A program made the translations under genes and the position numbers. Below the pieces are notes generated by a model that worked only from the letters and a program-made list of their open reading frames with translations, did no database searches and was not told the origin of the DNA. Positions 16,281-25,095 of a DNA stretch of 64,000 bases are shown here, in pieces (the stretch's first letter is position 1; each line of letters begins with the position of its first letter). This DNA is from an uncultured Desulfobacteraceae bacterium (lineage in GTDB: Bacteria > Desulfobacterota > Desulfobacteria > Desulfobacterales > UBA5852): the NCBI GenBank assembly GCA_913060875.1, contig CAJXSL010000001.1, forward strand, positions 702,464-766,463, in the 5' to 3' direction.

Positions 16281-17931
16281 CGGTTCCCCCAGGATCGCCG
16301 ATGCGGCCGTACCGGTCGTCAAGAAACGCCGTTCGATTTCCATCGTGTGGATCGTCCCGCTGGTGGCCCTGCTGATCGGTGCCTGGCTGGTCTACAAAGC
16401 CGTGACCGAAAAAGGCCCCACGATTAACATTACCTTTGAAACGGCCGAAGGGCTCGAGGCCGGCAAGACCAAGGTCAAATACAAGGATGTTGAAGTGGGC
16501 ACGGTGCAGACCATCATGCTCGACAACGAGCTTGAACATGTCAAACTGACGGTCGCCATGGAAAAGGGCGCCGATGTCTACCTGACCGAAAACACGCGCT
16601 TCTGGGTGGTGCGGGCCCGGGTGGCCGCCGGCCAGGTCACCGGTCTGGGAACGTTGTTTTCAGGGGCCTATATCGGCATCCAGCCTTCCAGAGAAGGCAA
16701 GCCGTCGCGGCATTTCAAAGGCCTGGAAAAACCGCCTGTTGTGTCCGGCGACGTCCAGGGACGGCGGTTCAACCTTGTCGCTTCAAAACTCGGCTCCCTC
16801 AATCCCGGATCGCCCATTTATTTCCGGCAGATCGAAGTCGGACAGGTGACGGATTTTAAACTGGACCCGAACGGCCAAAAAGTCGAGGTACAGATTTTTG
16901 TCGAGGCCCCTTATCATCGTTACGTGCGGCAGCGAACCCGCTTTTGGGTGGCCAGCGGCCTGGATATCAATTTGACCGCCAACGGATTGCGGGTGGATAC
17001 GGAATCCGTCGTATCGCTGCTCATCGGCGGGCTTGCCTTCTCCACCTTCCCCAATGAAGAACCGGGGCCGGAGGCGGCGGAAGACACCCGGTTCAAATTG
17101 TATGACACCTACGAGGCGGCCCGGGACGACCGCTATACCATCAAACGCGATTTGATTGTCGAAATCCAGGACTCGGTGCGGGGGCTGTCCATCGGGGCCC
17201 CGGTGGAATTCCGGGGGCTACAGATCGGCGAGGTGATCGACATCGACTTGGACGCGGACTTTGAGAATTTGAATTTTATCGTTCCGGTGCGCATCCGGCT
17301 CGAGCCGGAGCGGTTGAAGGTCGCCAGCCCGGCGGGCGAGGACGACCAGCTCGAGCGCTGGCAGCGTCTGGTCGACAAAGGGTTCCGCGCGCAATTGGAG
17401 ACCGGGAACCTGCTGACCGGACAGTTGTATGTCAAACTCGACATCTTTGAGGATGCGCCGCCGACCAAGATTTCTTTTTACAAAGGTTTGCCGGTTATCC
17501 CCAGTGTGCCGTCGGCTTCCCAGGAGATCATGCAGGGTGTTACAAGGTTTGTGAAAAAACTGGACCAACTGCCCCTGGAACAGATCGGTCAGGATTTGCA
17601 GCATACGATGGCGGGCATGGACCGGCTGGTGAACGGTCCGGATTTGCGCAACGCGATTCAATCGCTGCGCCAGATATTGAGCGAACTTGAAACCACGACG
17701 ACGTCCCTGAACGCGGAGACCGTTCCCCGGATCAACACGGCTTTGGCGGAAATGGAGACTGTTCTCAAGGATCTGGATGGTTGGATCAGTGCCGATGCGC
17801 CCCTGCAGGGGGATCTGCGGCAGACCCTGGAGGAACTGGCCGCTGCGGCCCGGGCCGTGAGCGACCTGGCCGATTTGCTCGAACGCCACCCGGAGGCCCT
17901 GATTCGGGGAAAAGGAGGTGAGGGGAAATGA
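16264..17931 (+). CDS. pqiB: PqiB-like MCE-domain protein
   Basis: 555 residues from ATG 16264 (ribosome site GGAGG at 16254-16258), overlapping the previous gene by 17 nt. One N-terminal membrane helix (about 23-45), then three MCE (mammalian cell entry) domains starting with 'GPTINITFETAEGLEAGKTK', 'NLGSLNPGSPIYFRQIEVG' and 'RGLSIGAPVEFRGLQIGEV'. The C-terminal 120 residues form a long helix/coiled-coil, as in PqiB, which builds a tunnel spanning the periplasm for lipids. It is followed by pqiC with an ATGA overlap. Confidence 0.9.
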   Translation: MTENTDGSPRIADAAVPVVKKRRSISIVWIVPLVALLIGAWLVYKAVTEKGPTINITFETAEGLEAGKTKVKYKDVEVGTVQTIMLDNELEHVKLTVAMEKGADVYLTENTRFWVVRARVAAGQVTGLGTLFSGAYIGIQPSREGKPSRHFKGLEKPPVVSGDVQGRRFNLVASKLGSLNPGSPIYFRQIEVGQVTDFKLDPNGQKVEVQIFVEAPYHRYVRQRTRFWVASGLDINLTANGLRVDTESVVSLLIGGLAFSTFPNEEPGPEAAEDTRFKLYDTYEAARDDRYTIKRDLIVEIQDSVRGLSIGAPVEFRGLQIGEVIDIDLDADFENLNFIVPVRIRLEPERLKVASPAGEDDQLERWQRLVDKGFRAQLETGNLLTGQLYVKLDIFEDAPPTKISFYKGLPVIPSVPSASQEIMQGVTRFVKKLDQLPLEQIGQDLQHTMAGMDRLVNGPDLRNAIQSLRQILSELETTTTSLNAETVPRINTALAEMETVLKDLDGWISADAPLQGDLRQTLEELAAAARAVSDLADLLERHPEALIRGKGGEGK

Positions 17932-18542
17932 TAGCCCGACGCACGTTTTATTATCTGATGATTGCGCTATTGATCACGGGTTTGTGGATGGGATGCACCG
18001 GCACGACACCCCCGGCGGTTTTTTACACATTGAACCCCATGGAGCGTGTGTCGGATCCGGGCCCGATCGATTTACCGGAAAAGATGGCCATTGGGATCGG
18101 ACCGGTAAAATTCCCGGACGAACTCGATCGCCCCTCCATTGTCTCCCGCACCGGCCGGAATCGGCTCGAGGTCAACGAATTTCGTCGCTGGGGCGGTTCG
18201 CTGGAGAAAAATGTCACGCGGGTAATGGAAGAAAACCTGGCCTTGTTGATGAAGACCGACCAGGTCATGGCCCGTCCCTGGGAGCGCTATTTTCAGCCGG
18301 ACATCCGTATCGCGCTGGATATTCGCCAGTTCGACGGGCGTCTGGGGGAATATGCCTTCCTGAATGCGACCTGGACGATTGTCGATCCGGATGGTGATGT
18401 GCCGCTGCTCGTGCGCCGTACCATCATCCAGGAAACCGTGGCGGGCGAGGACTACGATGCGTATGTGGCGGCTCAGAGCCGGGCCCTTGCCGAGCTCTGT
18501 CGCGAAATTGCCACGGCCCTGTCCGAACGATTGGCGAACTAG
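17928..18542 (+). CDS. pqiC: PqiC-like outer-membrane lipoprotein (DUF330 / ABC-type transport auxiliary)
   Basis: 204 residues. ATG 17928 overlaps the pqiB TGA. The lipobox-like WMGC at about residue 20-23 marks a lipoprotein. It continues with the family pattern 'AVFYTLNP', 'AIGIGPVKFPDELDRPSIV', 'GRNRLEVNEFRRWGGSLE'. It is the auxiliary, outer-membrane end of the Pqi/MCE system and completes pqiA-pqiA-pqiB-pqiC. Confidence 0.88.
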   Translation: MIARRTFYYLMIALLITGLWMGCTGTTPPAVFYTLNPMERVSDPGPIDLPEKMAIGIGPVKFPDELDRPSIVSRTGRNRLEVNEFRRWGGSLEKNVTRVMEENLALLMKTDQVMARPWERYFQPDIRIALDIRQFDGRLGEYAFLNATWTIVDPDGDVPLLVRRTIIQETVAGEDYDAYVAAQSRALAELCREIATALSERLAN

Positions 18543-18624
18543 GGGATACCGCTCCCCCATTCTTGCCCCAACCATACCCCCCGCCGGGGCGTCTCCTGCG
18601 GCCCGGGCGCCTGCTGGTGGAAAC

Positions 18625-19083
18625 TCACTGGCGAAATGGATTGCGGCTGGTGGCCCTGTCGGATACCACCTCTCCGCTGGCCGCATCTTCCACCCAGAAT
18701 TCATACTGACCTGCATTCGGACCTGTGCCGGTGATGCGTTGGGTGCGCACGCGGTATTGCCGGCCTGCGCTCAGCAGTGCGTTGACCTCGGAGAAGGTTT
18801 TGGCACTTTCGATGAACTGGGGAACCAGCACGAGTTGGTGCAGGCCCGGCCGCAGAATGGCACGGGTGGTCATCAGCAGGTCCGGTTGGGATTCGTGTTT
18901 GATATTGACCACCTCGCCGTTCAGGCTGTAGATCTTCACGCCCACATCAGGGGTCAGCAGGGCGGTTTCCGTTTCGGGCAGCCTTGGCCCGGGATACCCG
19001 TAGTAAGGTTTGGTACAGCCGCTCAGAATGAACGCGAGCAAAAGAAAACAGAACGCTCGCACATGGATGCCGGATAAGGTCAT
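18625..19083 (-). CDS. Lipoprotein, unknown
   Basis: 152 residues from ATG 19083. The longer frame from 19221 adds an N-terminus without a signal-like order, while 19083 gives a clean signal peptide ending FILSGC (lipobox). The mature part has beta-rich 'VGVKIYSLNGEVVNIKHES' and 'ILRPGLHQLVLVPQF'. This resembles small lipoproteins found across Desulfobacterota. It converges with pqiC and has no recognised function. Confidence 0.65.
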   Translation of the reverse strand: MTLSGIHVRAFCFLLLAFILSGCTKPYYGYPGPRLPETETALLTPDVGVKIYSLNGEVVNIKHESQPDLLMTTRAILRPGLHQLVLVPQFIESAKTFSEVNALLSAGRQYRVRTQRITGTGPNAGQYEFWVEDAASGEVVSDRATSRNPFRQ

Positions 19084-19469
19084 GGTCGTATTCCCTATTG
19101 TATTTGTTGCGCGCGCCAGGAAAAACAGGCTGGCGTGGCATGCTACGCTGGACACTTGGCTGCTTTTCCAATGCCTGTGAACCATAGGCACCCGTTTTCC
19201 GGAAAACCGGCCTACAGCCAACCCCGATTTGATTTCTGTTGACCGTTTGGTTTTTTTTCAACCGACTGCCGTAAAAATTATAGCACAGGCTTTCGGCGTT
19301 CTGCAAAGCCGTAATGCGGTTGATTGCGGGGGCGTACGACCTATAAGAGCGATAACCCTCTGAACACTCTTTCCCTGTTGCTGTTCAGCTCCAGGCGGTT
19401 TCATTCCTGAAAACATGATGGAACAGGGGGAAGACAATTGTTGCATTACTGTCAAACCTGATTTATATA

Positions 19470-19498
19470 TTAGTAATAAAATGATTGGCTCATATAAT
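19470..19498 (+). promoter_or_regulatory. Promoter with perfect -10
   Basis: TATAAT at 19493-19498, preceded at 17 nt by TTAGTA (19470-19475), a weak -35. The surrounding 19450-19500 is very AT-rich. It is the likely promoter of the gene at 19521. Confidence 0.5.
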
Positions 19499-19520
19499 AT
19501 GCTCCGTCAAGGGAGAGCCC

Positions 19521-20117
19521 ATGAAGAAAAAAAAGACAGCGGATGCCTTCGAGACGATAACCCTGCCCCGTCCGTCATCCTCGGACCTGCGCGGTAAACA
19601 ATCGGTTCGCGCGACCTTCCGACTGACCTCCCGGGCCATTGACGCCATCAGTGTCGTTGCCGTTCATCTGGGGATCAAGCAGAAGTCGCTGTTTGAGCAC
19701 CTCATCGAAGATGCCCAGACCTTGTCGCAGATTGCGCGTCAGGTTCAGGAAAAGGCCTACCATCCCCGGGAACGTGTTCAGAAAACCTATGTCCTCAGTC
19801 GTCGCACGTTGGACATGCTGCAGGAAGCCTGTGAGGCTTTCGACGCCCCCCGGGATGCCCTGGTGGAGTATTCCATCCTGCGGTTGATGCCCGTCATCGA
19901 AGAAGAGCGGGAGAAGCATCGGCGCCGCAAGGCCATGCTGAAGGACATCAGCGGCCATGTGCGTCAGGGTGAGGCTGTCCTGGCGAAAATCGAGAGGGCC
20001 CTGGGGGACGACGATCCCGTCTATCACGGCTACCGTCAGGCCTTGCGCAGCCTGAAACAGGCCGAGCAGGAGATTGCCGCCTACATCGAAAGAGGCAAGA
20101 TTATCGAAGCCTATTGA
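19521..20117 (+). CDS. Possible double ribbon-helix-helix protein, unknown
   Basis: 198 residues from ATG 19521 (ribosome site AGGGAG); the ATG at 19485 lies upstream of the likely RNA start. A basic N-terminus (MKKKKTADAF) is followed by two segments of the same kind: 'VRATFRLTSRAIDAISVVA...SLFEHLIED' (about 28-65) and 'VQKTYVLSRRTLDMLQEAC...ALVEYSILRL' (about 85-125). Each has strand-helix-helix spacing like ribbon-helix-helix DNA-binding units. A charged coiled-coil C-terminus follows. The regulator role is inference. It overlaps the 3' end of the convergent EF-hand gene by 7 nt. Confidence 0.6.
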   Translation: MKKKKTADAFETITLPRPSSSDLRGKQSVRATFRLTSRAIDAISVVAVHLGIKQKSLFEHLIEDAQTLSQIARQVQEKAYHPRERVQKTYVLSRRTLDMLQEACEAFDAPRDALVEYSILRLMPVIEEEREKHRRRKAMLKDISGHVRQGEAVLAKIERALGDDDPVYHGYRQALRSLKQAEQEIAAYIERGKIIEAY

Positions 20118-20347
20118 TCGACAAATGACTGCCATTCGTCAGGTGTTATTTCGCCGTTTTTGTTGCGATCCGCTTCCAGGAAGACCTTAGGGTCGGCCTC
20201 CGGAAAGTGGGTTTTGAATTCGTGCCATTCGACGACGCCGTCGCCGTTTTGATCCATGTCGGCGAAAGGCGCGTTATAAACGGGGAGGGAGGCACAGGCG
20301 GCCAAAAGCGCCGTCACCATGGCTATCGAAAGACGTTTCGGTATCAT
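20111..20347 (-). CDS. Small EF-hand lipoprotein
   Basis: 78 residues from ATG 20347, selected because it gives a signal peptide with lipobox LLAAC. Two EF-hand loops follow: DMDQNGDGVVEWHEF and EADRNKNGEITPDEW, with the expected D-x-D/N-x-D/N-G positions. It probably binds calcium at the outer or inner membrane surface. A longer frame to 20503 has no signal and is unlikely. Confidence 0.75.
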   Translation of the reverse strand: MIPKRLSIAMVTALLAACASLPVYNAPFADMDQNGDGVVEWHEFKTHFPEADPKVFLEADRNKNGEITPDEWQSFVDQ

Positions 20348-20529
20348 AAAGACCATGCCTGAATCGTTCCGGGTGATTGCATGATCGCAGCATACGCCAT
20401 CCCATGCGGATCTGCAAGCGAGCAACGCGAAAGACACCGGCGGCCGTGATACGGAATCGTGGAATGTCCGATCTGAATGCCACTGTAGGGAGTTGATGTT
20501 CAACGCCGGTTAGGGTAATATTTATTATT

Positions 20530-20675
20530 TAGTGCCCATCCATCAATGGCATCTTTCGGCCCCTGGCGGCGTTCTCGATCGTTTTCAATCCTCGAAATAG
20601 AGGACTATTCCTCCGGTTGAAAACGCGCTCGGGCCTTGCCAGGAACCAAAACCTACCATTTATGGACGGACACTA
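20530..20675. mobile_element. MITE-like element B (146 bp, TA-flanked)
   Basis: Terminal inverted repeats TAGTGCCCATCCATCAATGG (20530-20549) and CCATTTATGGACGGACACTA (20656-20675) match in 17 of 20 positions. TA dinucleotides at both outer ends fit the TA target duplication of IS630/mariner-type elements. Inside, an imperfect palindrome runs from about 20580 to 20626: CGTTTTCAA with TTGAAAACG, and AATAG with CTATT. There is no coding potential. A second 146-bp element with a matching core lies at 36431-36576. Confidence 0.65.
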
Positions 20676-20727
20676 TTTAGGGCATCGATTGCGGGCTGAA
20701 GGCAGAAACCAATGAAGGAGATCGTTG

Positions 20728-21126
20728 ATGATTTTTATCGGTAAATTTTTCTACCTCACCAACCAGCAGGAAATCGAAGAACAGGACCGCCGCCACGGGG
20801 AGTTCGATCTCATTGTCGAAGCCCAGGACGGGGAGGCCGCCTTCCTGAAATTCAAACAGCGCATCGGCGAATTGCGGGATAGTCGCGATTTTTTTCAGGG
20901 GCAGACCCGCATCTTTTTTATCCAGTTGCTGGAGTTCGACCGATTCCCCCGAAACCAGGCGCTCATGCTGAATCTCAAGTCGACGGCCGGTGATCCGCTG
21001 ATGCCCTTTATCGGCTGTTCCATTCCGTCGGATCAGGCCGATGCCTGCCGCATCTATGACTGGAAGAACAACGAGCCGGAAATCGACGGGCAGAATGAGA
21101 AGCTCTTCCTGGAATTTCACGTTTGA
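20728..21126 (+). CDS. Conserved-looking hypothetical protein
   Basis: 132 residues from ATG 20728 (ribosome site AAGGAG); the TTG at 20725 is three bases upstream and less likely. Soluble, acidic, mixed alpha/beta: MIFIGKFFYLTNQQEIEEQD, then 'FDLIVEAQDGEAAFLKFKQR' and a C-terminal 'EKLFLEFHV'. There is no signal or membrane segment. It is likely co-transcribed with the lipoprotein that overlaps its 3' end. No family is recognised. Confidence 0.6.
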   Translation: MIFIGKFFYLTNQQEIEEQDRRHGEFDLIVEAQDGEAAFLKFKQRIGELRDSRDFFQGQTRIFFIQLLEFDRFPRNQALMLNLKSTAGDPLMPFIGCSIPSDQADACRIYDWKNNEPEIDGQNEKLFLEFHV

Positions 21127-21769
21127 GCCACGCCGCACCGCCGGCGACGGCCACGCCCCGGCCAAGCCGGCGTCGTTTGGCATCGGCATCCTATGGATCG
21201 TTCTGATCCTGTTCAGCTGTTCGGAGCCGCCGCCAGTTTCACAACCGGTGTCCGAAGAGCGCATCGGCACCATCGATGCTTATGTCTTTAAACCGGACGA
21301 CCAAACCTACCTTGCCGCGCCCCGGGCTTTTGCCCTGGCGCCGGAAATGTCTCCGACCGACGCCCTGACGGCGCTGGGCCGCCATCTCAGCCGGCATTAT
21401 TTCTCAGATGACGCCGGTGAACCGGCGCTGCGGTTCGAAGCCCTGGGCGTGCATCACGTCCCGGCGCCCTATCGCGCTTATCGCCTGGCCGTCATCAACA
21501 TGGTCGACCCTGATCTGCGGGCCCTGCAGGATTTTTTCCAGGGATCGGCCGGCGCTCAGACCACCTATTACATGCTGACCGCAACCTTTCTCCAGCCCCA
21601 TCTCGACCCGCCCCTGGTGGATGGCTTGATCCTGCTGTATAATGGGAATGAATTCCCGCAGACGGATCATGCCAACTTACGGGGCATTGTCGCCGCCGAA
21701 CGCATAAAACCAATGGTCATGAAAATTCTTCAGCGTCAACCCCGGGTCGGTTCCACCATTTTCGGGTAA
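21095..21769 (+). CDS. Lipoprotein, unknown
   Basis: The signal peptide with lipobox LFSC lies near codon 45 if ATG 21095 is used (224 residues). This gives an unusually long leader and a 32-nt overlap with the previous gene, so a later start by an unusual codon is possible. The mature part 'EERIGTIDAYVFKP', 'ALTALGRHLSRHYFS' and 'PPLVDGLILLYNGNEF' is not a family I know. It appears to be in an operon with the 20728 gene. Confidence 0.55.
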   Translation: MRSSSWNFTFEPRRTAGDGHAPAKPASFGIGILWIVLILFSCSEPPPVSQPVSEERIGTIDAYVFKPDDQTYLAAPRAFALAPEMSPTDALTALGRHLSRHYFSDDAGEPALRFEALGVHHVPAPYRAYRLAVINMVDPDLRALQDFFQGSAGAQTTYYMLTATFLQPHLDPPLVDGLILLYNGNEFPQTDHANLRGIVAAERIKPMVMKILQRQPRVGSTIFG

Positions 21770-21781
21770 TGGCGGGTTGAA

Positions 21782-21814
21782 GCCCTGCCGGGCGGATAGT
21801 GCGCCGGGCAGGGC
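21782..21814 (+). terminator. GC-rich hairpin after lipoprotein gene, no T-run
   Basis: GCCCTGCCGGGCG (21782-21794) pairs with CGCCGGGCAGGGC (21802-21814) at 12 of 13 positions over a 7-nt loop, 13 nt after the stop. It lacks a T-run, so intrinsic termination is uncertain. Confidence 0.4.
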
Positions 21815-22132
21815 CCCTGGTAATCAGTGTGAGGGCCGTTGGCATCCAAAGGAAGACCTGCGGGCAGACGGCTATTTCACTTGCGCAAGAACCTGCTCAC
21901 GGATCCGGGCTTCGGGGCCGTCGCCCATTTGTTCACGACCACCCTAACCCGAACATTTCAGGAAATTTTACTACACAATAAATTGTATGCAATAGATCAA
22001 GTTCATAAGCGTTATTCGGGCTGAAGGGGTAAGAACCGGGCATGCCCGGGATGATGCGTGGCCATCGCACTGCCAACTGACATTCGGGCGGATGCGGGAA
22101 CCACGCTGGTTCGGTCAGGCCCATCGGGGGGG

Positions 22133-22513
22133 ATGATGGTTGCGCGGATGCTGGTGGAGGCACTGTTGGTGCTGCACCTGCTCTTTATCGTGTTTGCCGT
22201 TGCGGGCGGCTTCCTGGTGTTGCGCTGGCCGCTACTTGTTTGGCTCCATATTCCGGCGGCTGTATGGGCGGCCCTGATTGCCCTGGTGGGCGGTATCTGC
22301 CCGCTTACCGAACTGGAAAACAGTTTGCGGCACGGGGCCGGAATGGCCGGCTATCCGGACGGTTTCGTCGGTTCGCTGTTGATTCCCATCATCTATCCCC
22401 ATGGACTCACCCGGTTTCTGCAGATCATGTTGGGGGTGTCCGTCATTGGCCTGAACGGTGTTGCCTACGGTCTGCTGCTAAAGCGACGAATGCGATCGCG
22501 GCGTCGTCCCTGA
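22133..22513 (+). CDS. DUF2784 membrane protein
   Basis: 126 residues from ATG 22133 (second ATG at 22136), just after a G-rich ribosome site. Four predicted transmembrane helices. The sequence 'ALLVLHLLFIVFAVAGGFLV' and 'GGICPLTELENSLR' near the middle matches the DUF2784 family, small inner-membrane proteins of unknown role. The 320 bases before it (21815-22132) hold no gene or clear signal. Confidence 0.75.
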   Translation: MMVARMLVEALLVLHLLFIVFAVAGGFLVLRWPLLVWLHIPAAVWAALIALVGGICPLTELENSLRHGAGMAGYPDGFVGSLLIPIIYPHGLTRFLQIMLGVSVIGLNGVAYGLLLKRRMRSRRRP

Positions 22514-22621
22514 AGACCGACCTCCGGTTTGACAGGCTGGATTCCTTCAGGTATCCAACACTGTTTCCGATGGATCCGAACGTGACCTTGCCACTTTCAA
22601 CGAATCCGGGATCGACCCTTT

Positions 22622-24535
22622 ATGGCGATAAGGACCCTTCAACATATAGACTACGGTTTCGGCGGCCGGCCGCTCCTCGTGGATATTGATCTGCAAATCG
22701 AGCCGGGTGAACGGATCGGCGTCCTGGGGCGCAACGGAGCCGGCAAGACGACGCTGCTCAAAATCATCAGCGGCGAGCAGGCACCGGATCGCGGCGTGGT
22801 GGAATCCCCGCCGGGGGTGCGTGTGGCCCGCCTGCCCCAGGGGATACCATCGGACCTGACAGGCCCTGTTTTCGAAGTGGTGGCCCAGGGATTGGGGGAC
22901 CGGGGCGCCCTCTTGGCCGAATACCACCGCCTGAGCAAACGATTGAGCCGGGATCCGGCACCCGCCTGCGCCCAGCGGCTGGATGCGGTTCACCAAGCCC
23001 TGGACGCGTCCGCCGGCTGGGATGCGGAGCGGGAAGTCCATACCCTCCTGTCCCGGATGACGCTGCCGGGCCATGAAGACTTTACCAACCTGTCGGTGGG
23101 ATTGCAGCGGCGGGTGCTGATGGCCAGGGCCCTGGCGGCCCAACCGGATATCCTCCTGCTGGATGAGCCCACCAATCACCTGGATATCGAAAACATACGG
23201 TGGCTGGAAGAACTGATGCGCGCCTGGCACGCTACCCTGCTGTTTGTGTCCCATGACCGGGTATTTCTGCAGCAGCTGGCCACCCGTATCGTCGAATTGG
23301 ATCGGGGCCGGCTGGTATCCTGGCGCTGTGACTATGCCACCTATCTCAAGCGCAAGGAGGCCGCGCTTGAGGCCGAAACCCTCCAAAACCGCCGTCAGGA
23401 CAAGAAACTGGTTACGGAGGAGGGGTGGATCCGTAAAGGTCTCAAGGCCCGACGGCGCCGCAACGAAGGCCGGGTGCGGGCCCTCAAGACCCTGCGGGCC
23501 GAGCGGCGGGCCCGGATGGAGCGGGTCGGCAACGTCCGGCTCATGGCCCAGGAGGCCGAGCGCAGCGGCAAGCTGGTCATCGAAGCCGACGGACTGGGCT
23601 ATGCCTATCAACAGCAGACAATTTTTGCGGACTTCCGGACCGTGATTATGCGGGGCGACAAGGTCGGGGTGGTCGGCCCCAACGGTTGCGGTAAATCGAC
23701 CCTGCTGAAAGTCCTGCTGGGGAAACTGGCGCCCGAAAGCGGCCGGGTGCGGCACGGCACCCGCCTGCAGACCGCCTACTTCGACCAGATACGCGCCCAG
23801 CTCGATGAGGATCGTTCGGTGCAGGCGAATATCGCCGACGGCGGCGACAAGGTGGTCATTGACGGCCGCACCCGGCACGTCATCGGCTATCTCAAGGATT
23901 TTCTTTTTACCCCGGATCAAGTCCGGTCACCGGTGCGGGTGCTGTCGGGGGGCGAGCGCAACCGTTTGCTCCTGGCCAAGTTATTTGCCAAACCGGCCAA
24001 TTTGCTGGTGCTGGACGAACCCACCAACGACCTTGATCTGGAAACCCTTGAATTGCTGGAACACCTTCTGGTGGCTTTCCAGGGCACTATCCTGCTGGTC
24101 AGCCACGATCGCGCTTTTCTGGATAACGTGGTAACCAGCACCCTGGTATTTGAAGGGGAGGGGCGGATCGCGGAATACATCGGCGGGTACACGGACTGGC
24201 AACGCCAGCGTGTGACCACCGTCCCCGTCAAAGCCGCCAAGAAGTCCGGCGGAAAGTCGCGTGTATCGCCGCGTGCAAAAAAAGGACCTCGGAAACTGTC
24301 CTACAACGAAGCCCGAGAACTGGAGCAATTGCCGGCGCTGATCGAAACGCTTGAACAGGAGCAGGCGGATTTGTTTGACATGCTGGCCGACCCATCGTTT
24401 TACCGGTCCGAAGGTGAAACCGTGGCGGCGGCCCGGGAGCGCCTGTCCGAAGTGGAAAACGAACTGACAAGGGCCTATGGCCGCTGGGAAGCATTGGACG
24501 CTATTGACCGGGGTACGGCCAAACCGGCATCTTGA
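22622..24535 (+). CDS. uup: ABC-F family ATPase (Uup-like)
   Basis: 637 residues with two ABC modules and no membrane segment. Module 1 has Walker A GRNGAGKTTL and signature/Walker B 'LSVGLQRRVLMA...LLLDEPTNHLD'. Module 2 has GPNGCGKSTL and 'LSGGERNRLLLA...LVLDEPTNDLD'. The C-terminal 90 residues are a coiled-coil domain like that of Uup, which binds branched DNA. ABC-F proteins act on ribosomes or DNA, not in transport. The first signature reads LSVGL rather than LSGGE. Confidence 0.9.
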   Translation: MAIRTLQHIDYGFGGRPLLVDIDLQIEPGERIGVLGRNGAGKTTLLKIISGEQAPDRGVVESPPGVRVARLPQGIPSDLTGPVFEVVAQGLGDRGALLAEYHRLSKRLSRDPAPACAQRLDAVHQALDASAGWDAEREVHTLLSRMTLPGHEDFTNLSVGLQRRVLMARALAAQPDILLLDEPTNHLDIENIRWLEELMRAWHATLLFVSHDRVFLQQLATRIVELDRGRLVSWRCDYATYLKRKEAALEAETLQNRRQDKKLVTEEGWIRKGLKARRRRNEGRVRALKTLRAERRARMERVGNVRLMAQEAERSGKLVIEADGLGYAYQQQTIFADFRTVIMRGDKVGVVGPNGCGKSTLLKVLLGKLAPESGRVRHGTRLQTAYFDQIRAQLDEDRSVQANIADGGDKVVIDGRTRHVIGYLKDFLFTPDQVRSPVRVLSGGERNRLLLAKLFAKPANLLVLDEPTNDLDLETLELLEHLLVAFQGTILLVSHDRAFLDNVVTSTLVFEGEGRIAEYIGGYTDWQRQRVTTVPVKAAKKSGGKSRVSPRAKKGPRKLSYNEARELEQLPALIETLEQEQADLFDMLADPSFYRSEGETVAAARERLSEVENELTRAYGRWEALDAIDRGTAKPAS

Positions 24536-24546
24536 AAGGAGTGTGT

Positions 24547-24954
24547 ATGACGTCGAGGGATGATACCCACAGCAAACTGATCGGCTACATCCTGTGGATT
24601 TTCGGATTCATGGGGGCTCACCGTTTCTATTTTGGCCGGCCCATCAGCGGCACCATTTATTTTTTTACCCTGGGGCTGCTGTTTGTGGGCTGGATCGTCG
24701 ACCTCTTTCTGATACCCGGAATGGATCGCAATGCCGAGCTGCGATTTACCGCCGGACCGCTGAATTACAATGTGGCCTGGGCCCTGTTGACCTTTCTGGG
24801 CATTTTCGGGGTCCATCGGTTTTACATGGGCAAATGGCTTAGCGGTATCCTCTATCTGTTCACCGGCGGATTGTTCCTGGTCGGTATTATCTACGACTAC
24901 TGGACCCTGAACGATCAATTGACGTTGATCAACAGTCGCGCCGCCAGGGCCTGA
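24547..24954 (+). CDS. TM2-domain protein (two TM2 units)
   Basis: 135 residues from ATG 24547 (ribosome site AAAGGAG). Two TM2 domains in tandem, each with a G-x-H-R-F-Y motif: 'GAHRFYFGRPISGTIYFFTL' and 'GVHRFYMGKWLSGILYLFTG', giving four membrane helices. Proteins of this type are small inner-membrane proteins of unknown role. It lies 11 nt after the ABC-F gene and is probably in its operon. Confidence 0.85.
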   Translation: MTSRDDTHSKLIGYILWIFGFMGAHRFYFGRPISGTIYFFTLGLLFVGWIVDLFLIPGMDRNAELRFTAGPLNYNVAWALLTFLGIFGVHRFYMGKWLSGILYLFTGGLFLVGIIYDYWTLNDQLTLINSRAARA

Positions 24955-25095
24955 TTCCCTTCTTTGTGCCGATTGGATGGCGGCATGCCCGGGAACAGGT
25001 ATCGGCCCGTTTCGATATCGCCCGATCCATCCGGCTGAAAACAGCGCTTTGCCGACGGCCTGGTAGGATGGTATAAACATATCGTGCACGATACC

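Noticed and set aside
18364-19077. 237-codon plus-strand frame over the lipoprotein at 18625-19083
   Set aside because: The minus-strand reading has a signal peptide with lipobox and ribosome site; the plus frame overlaps pqiC as well.
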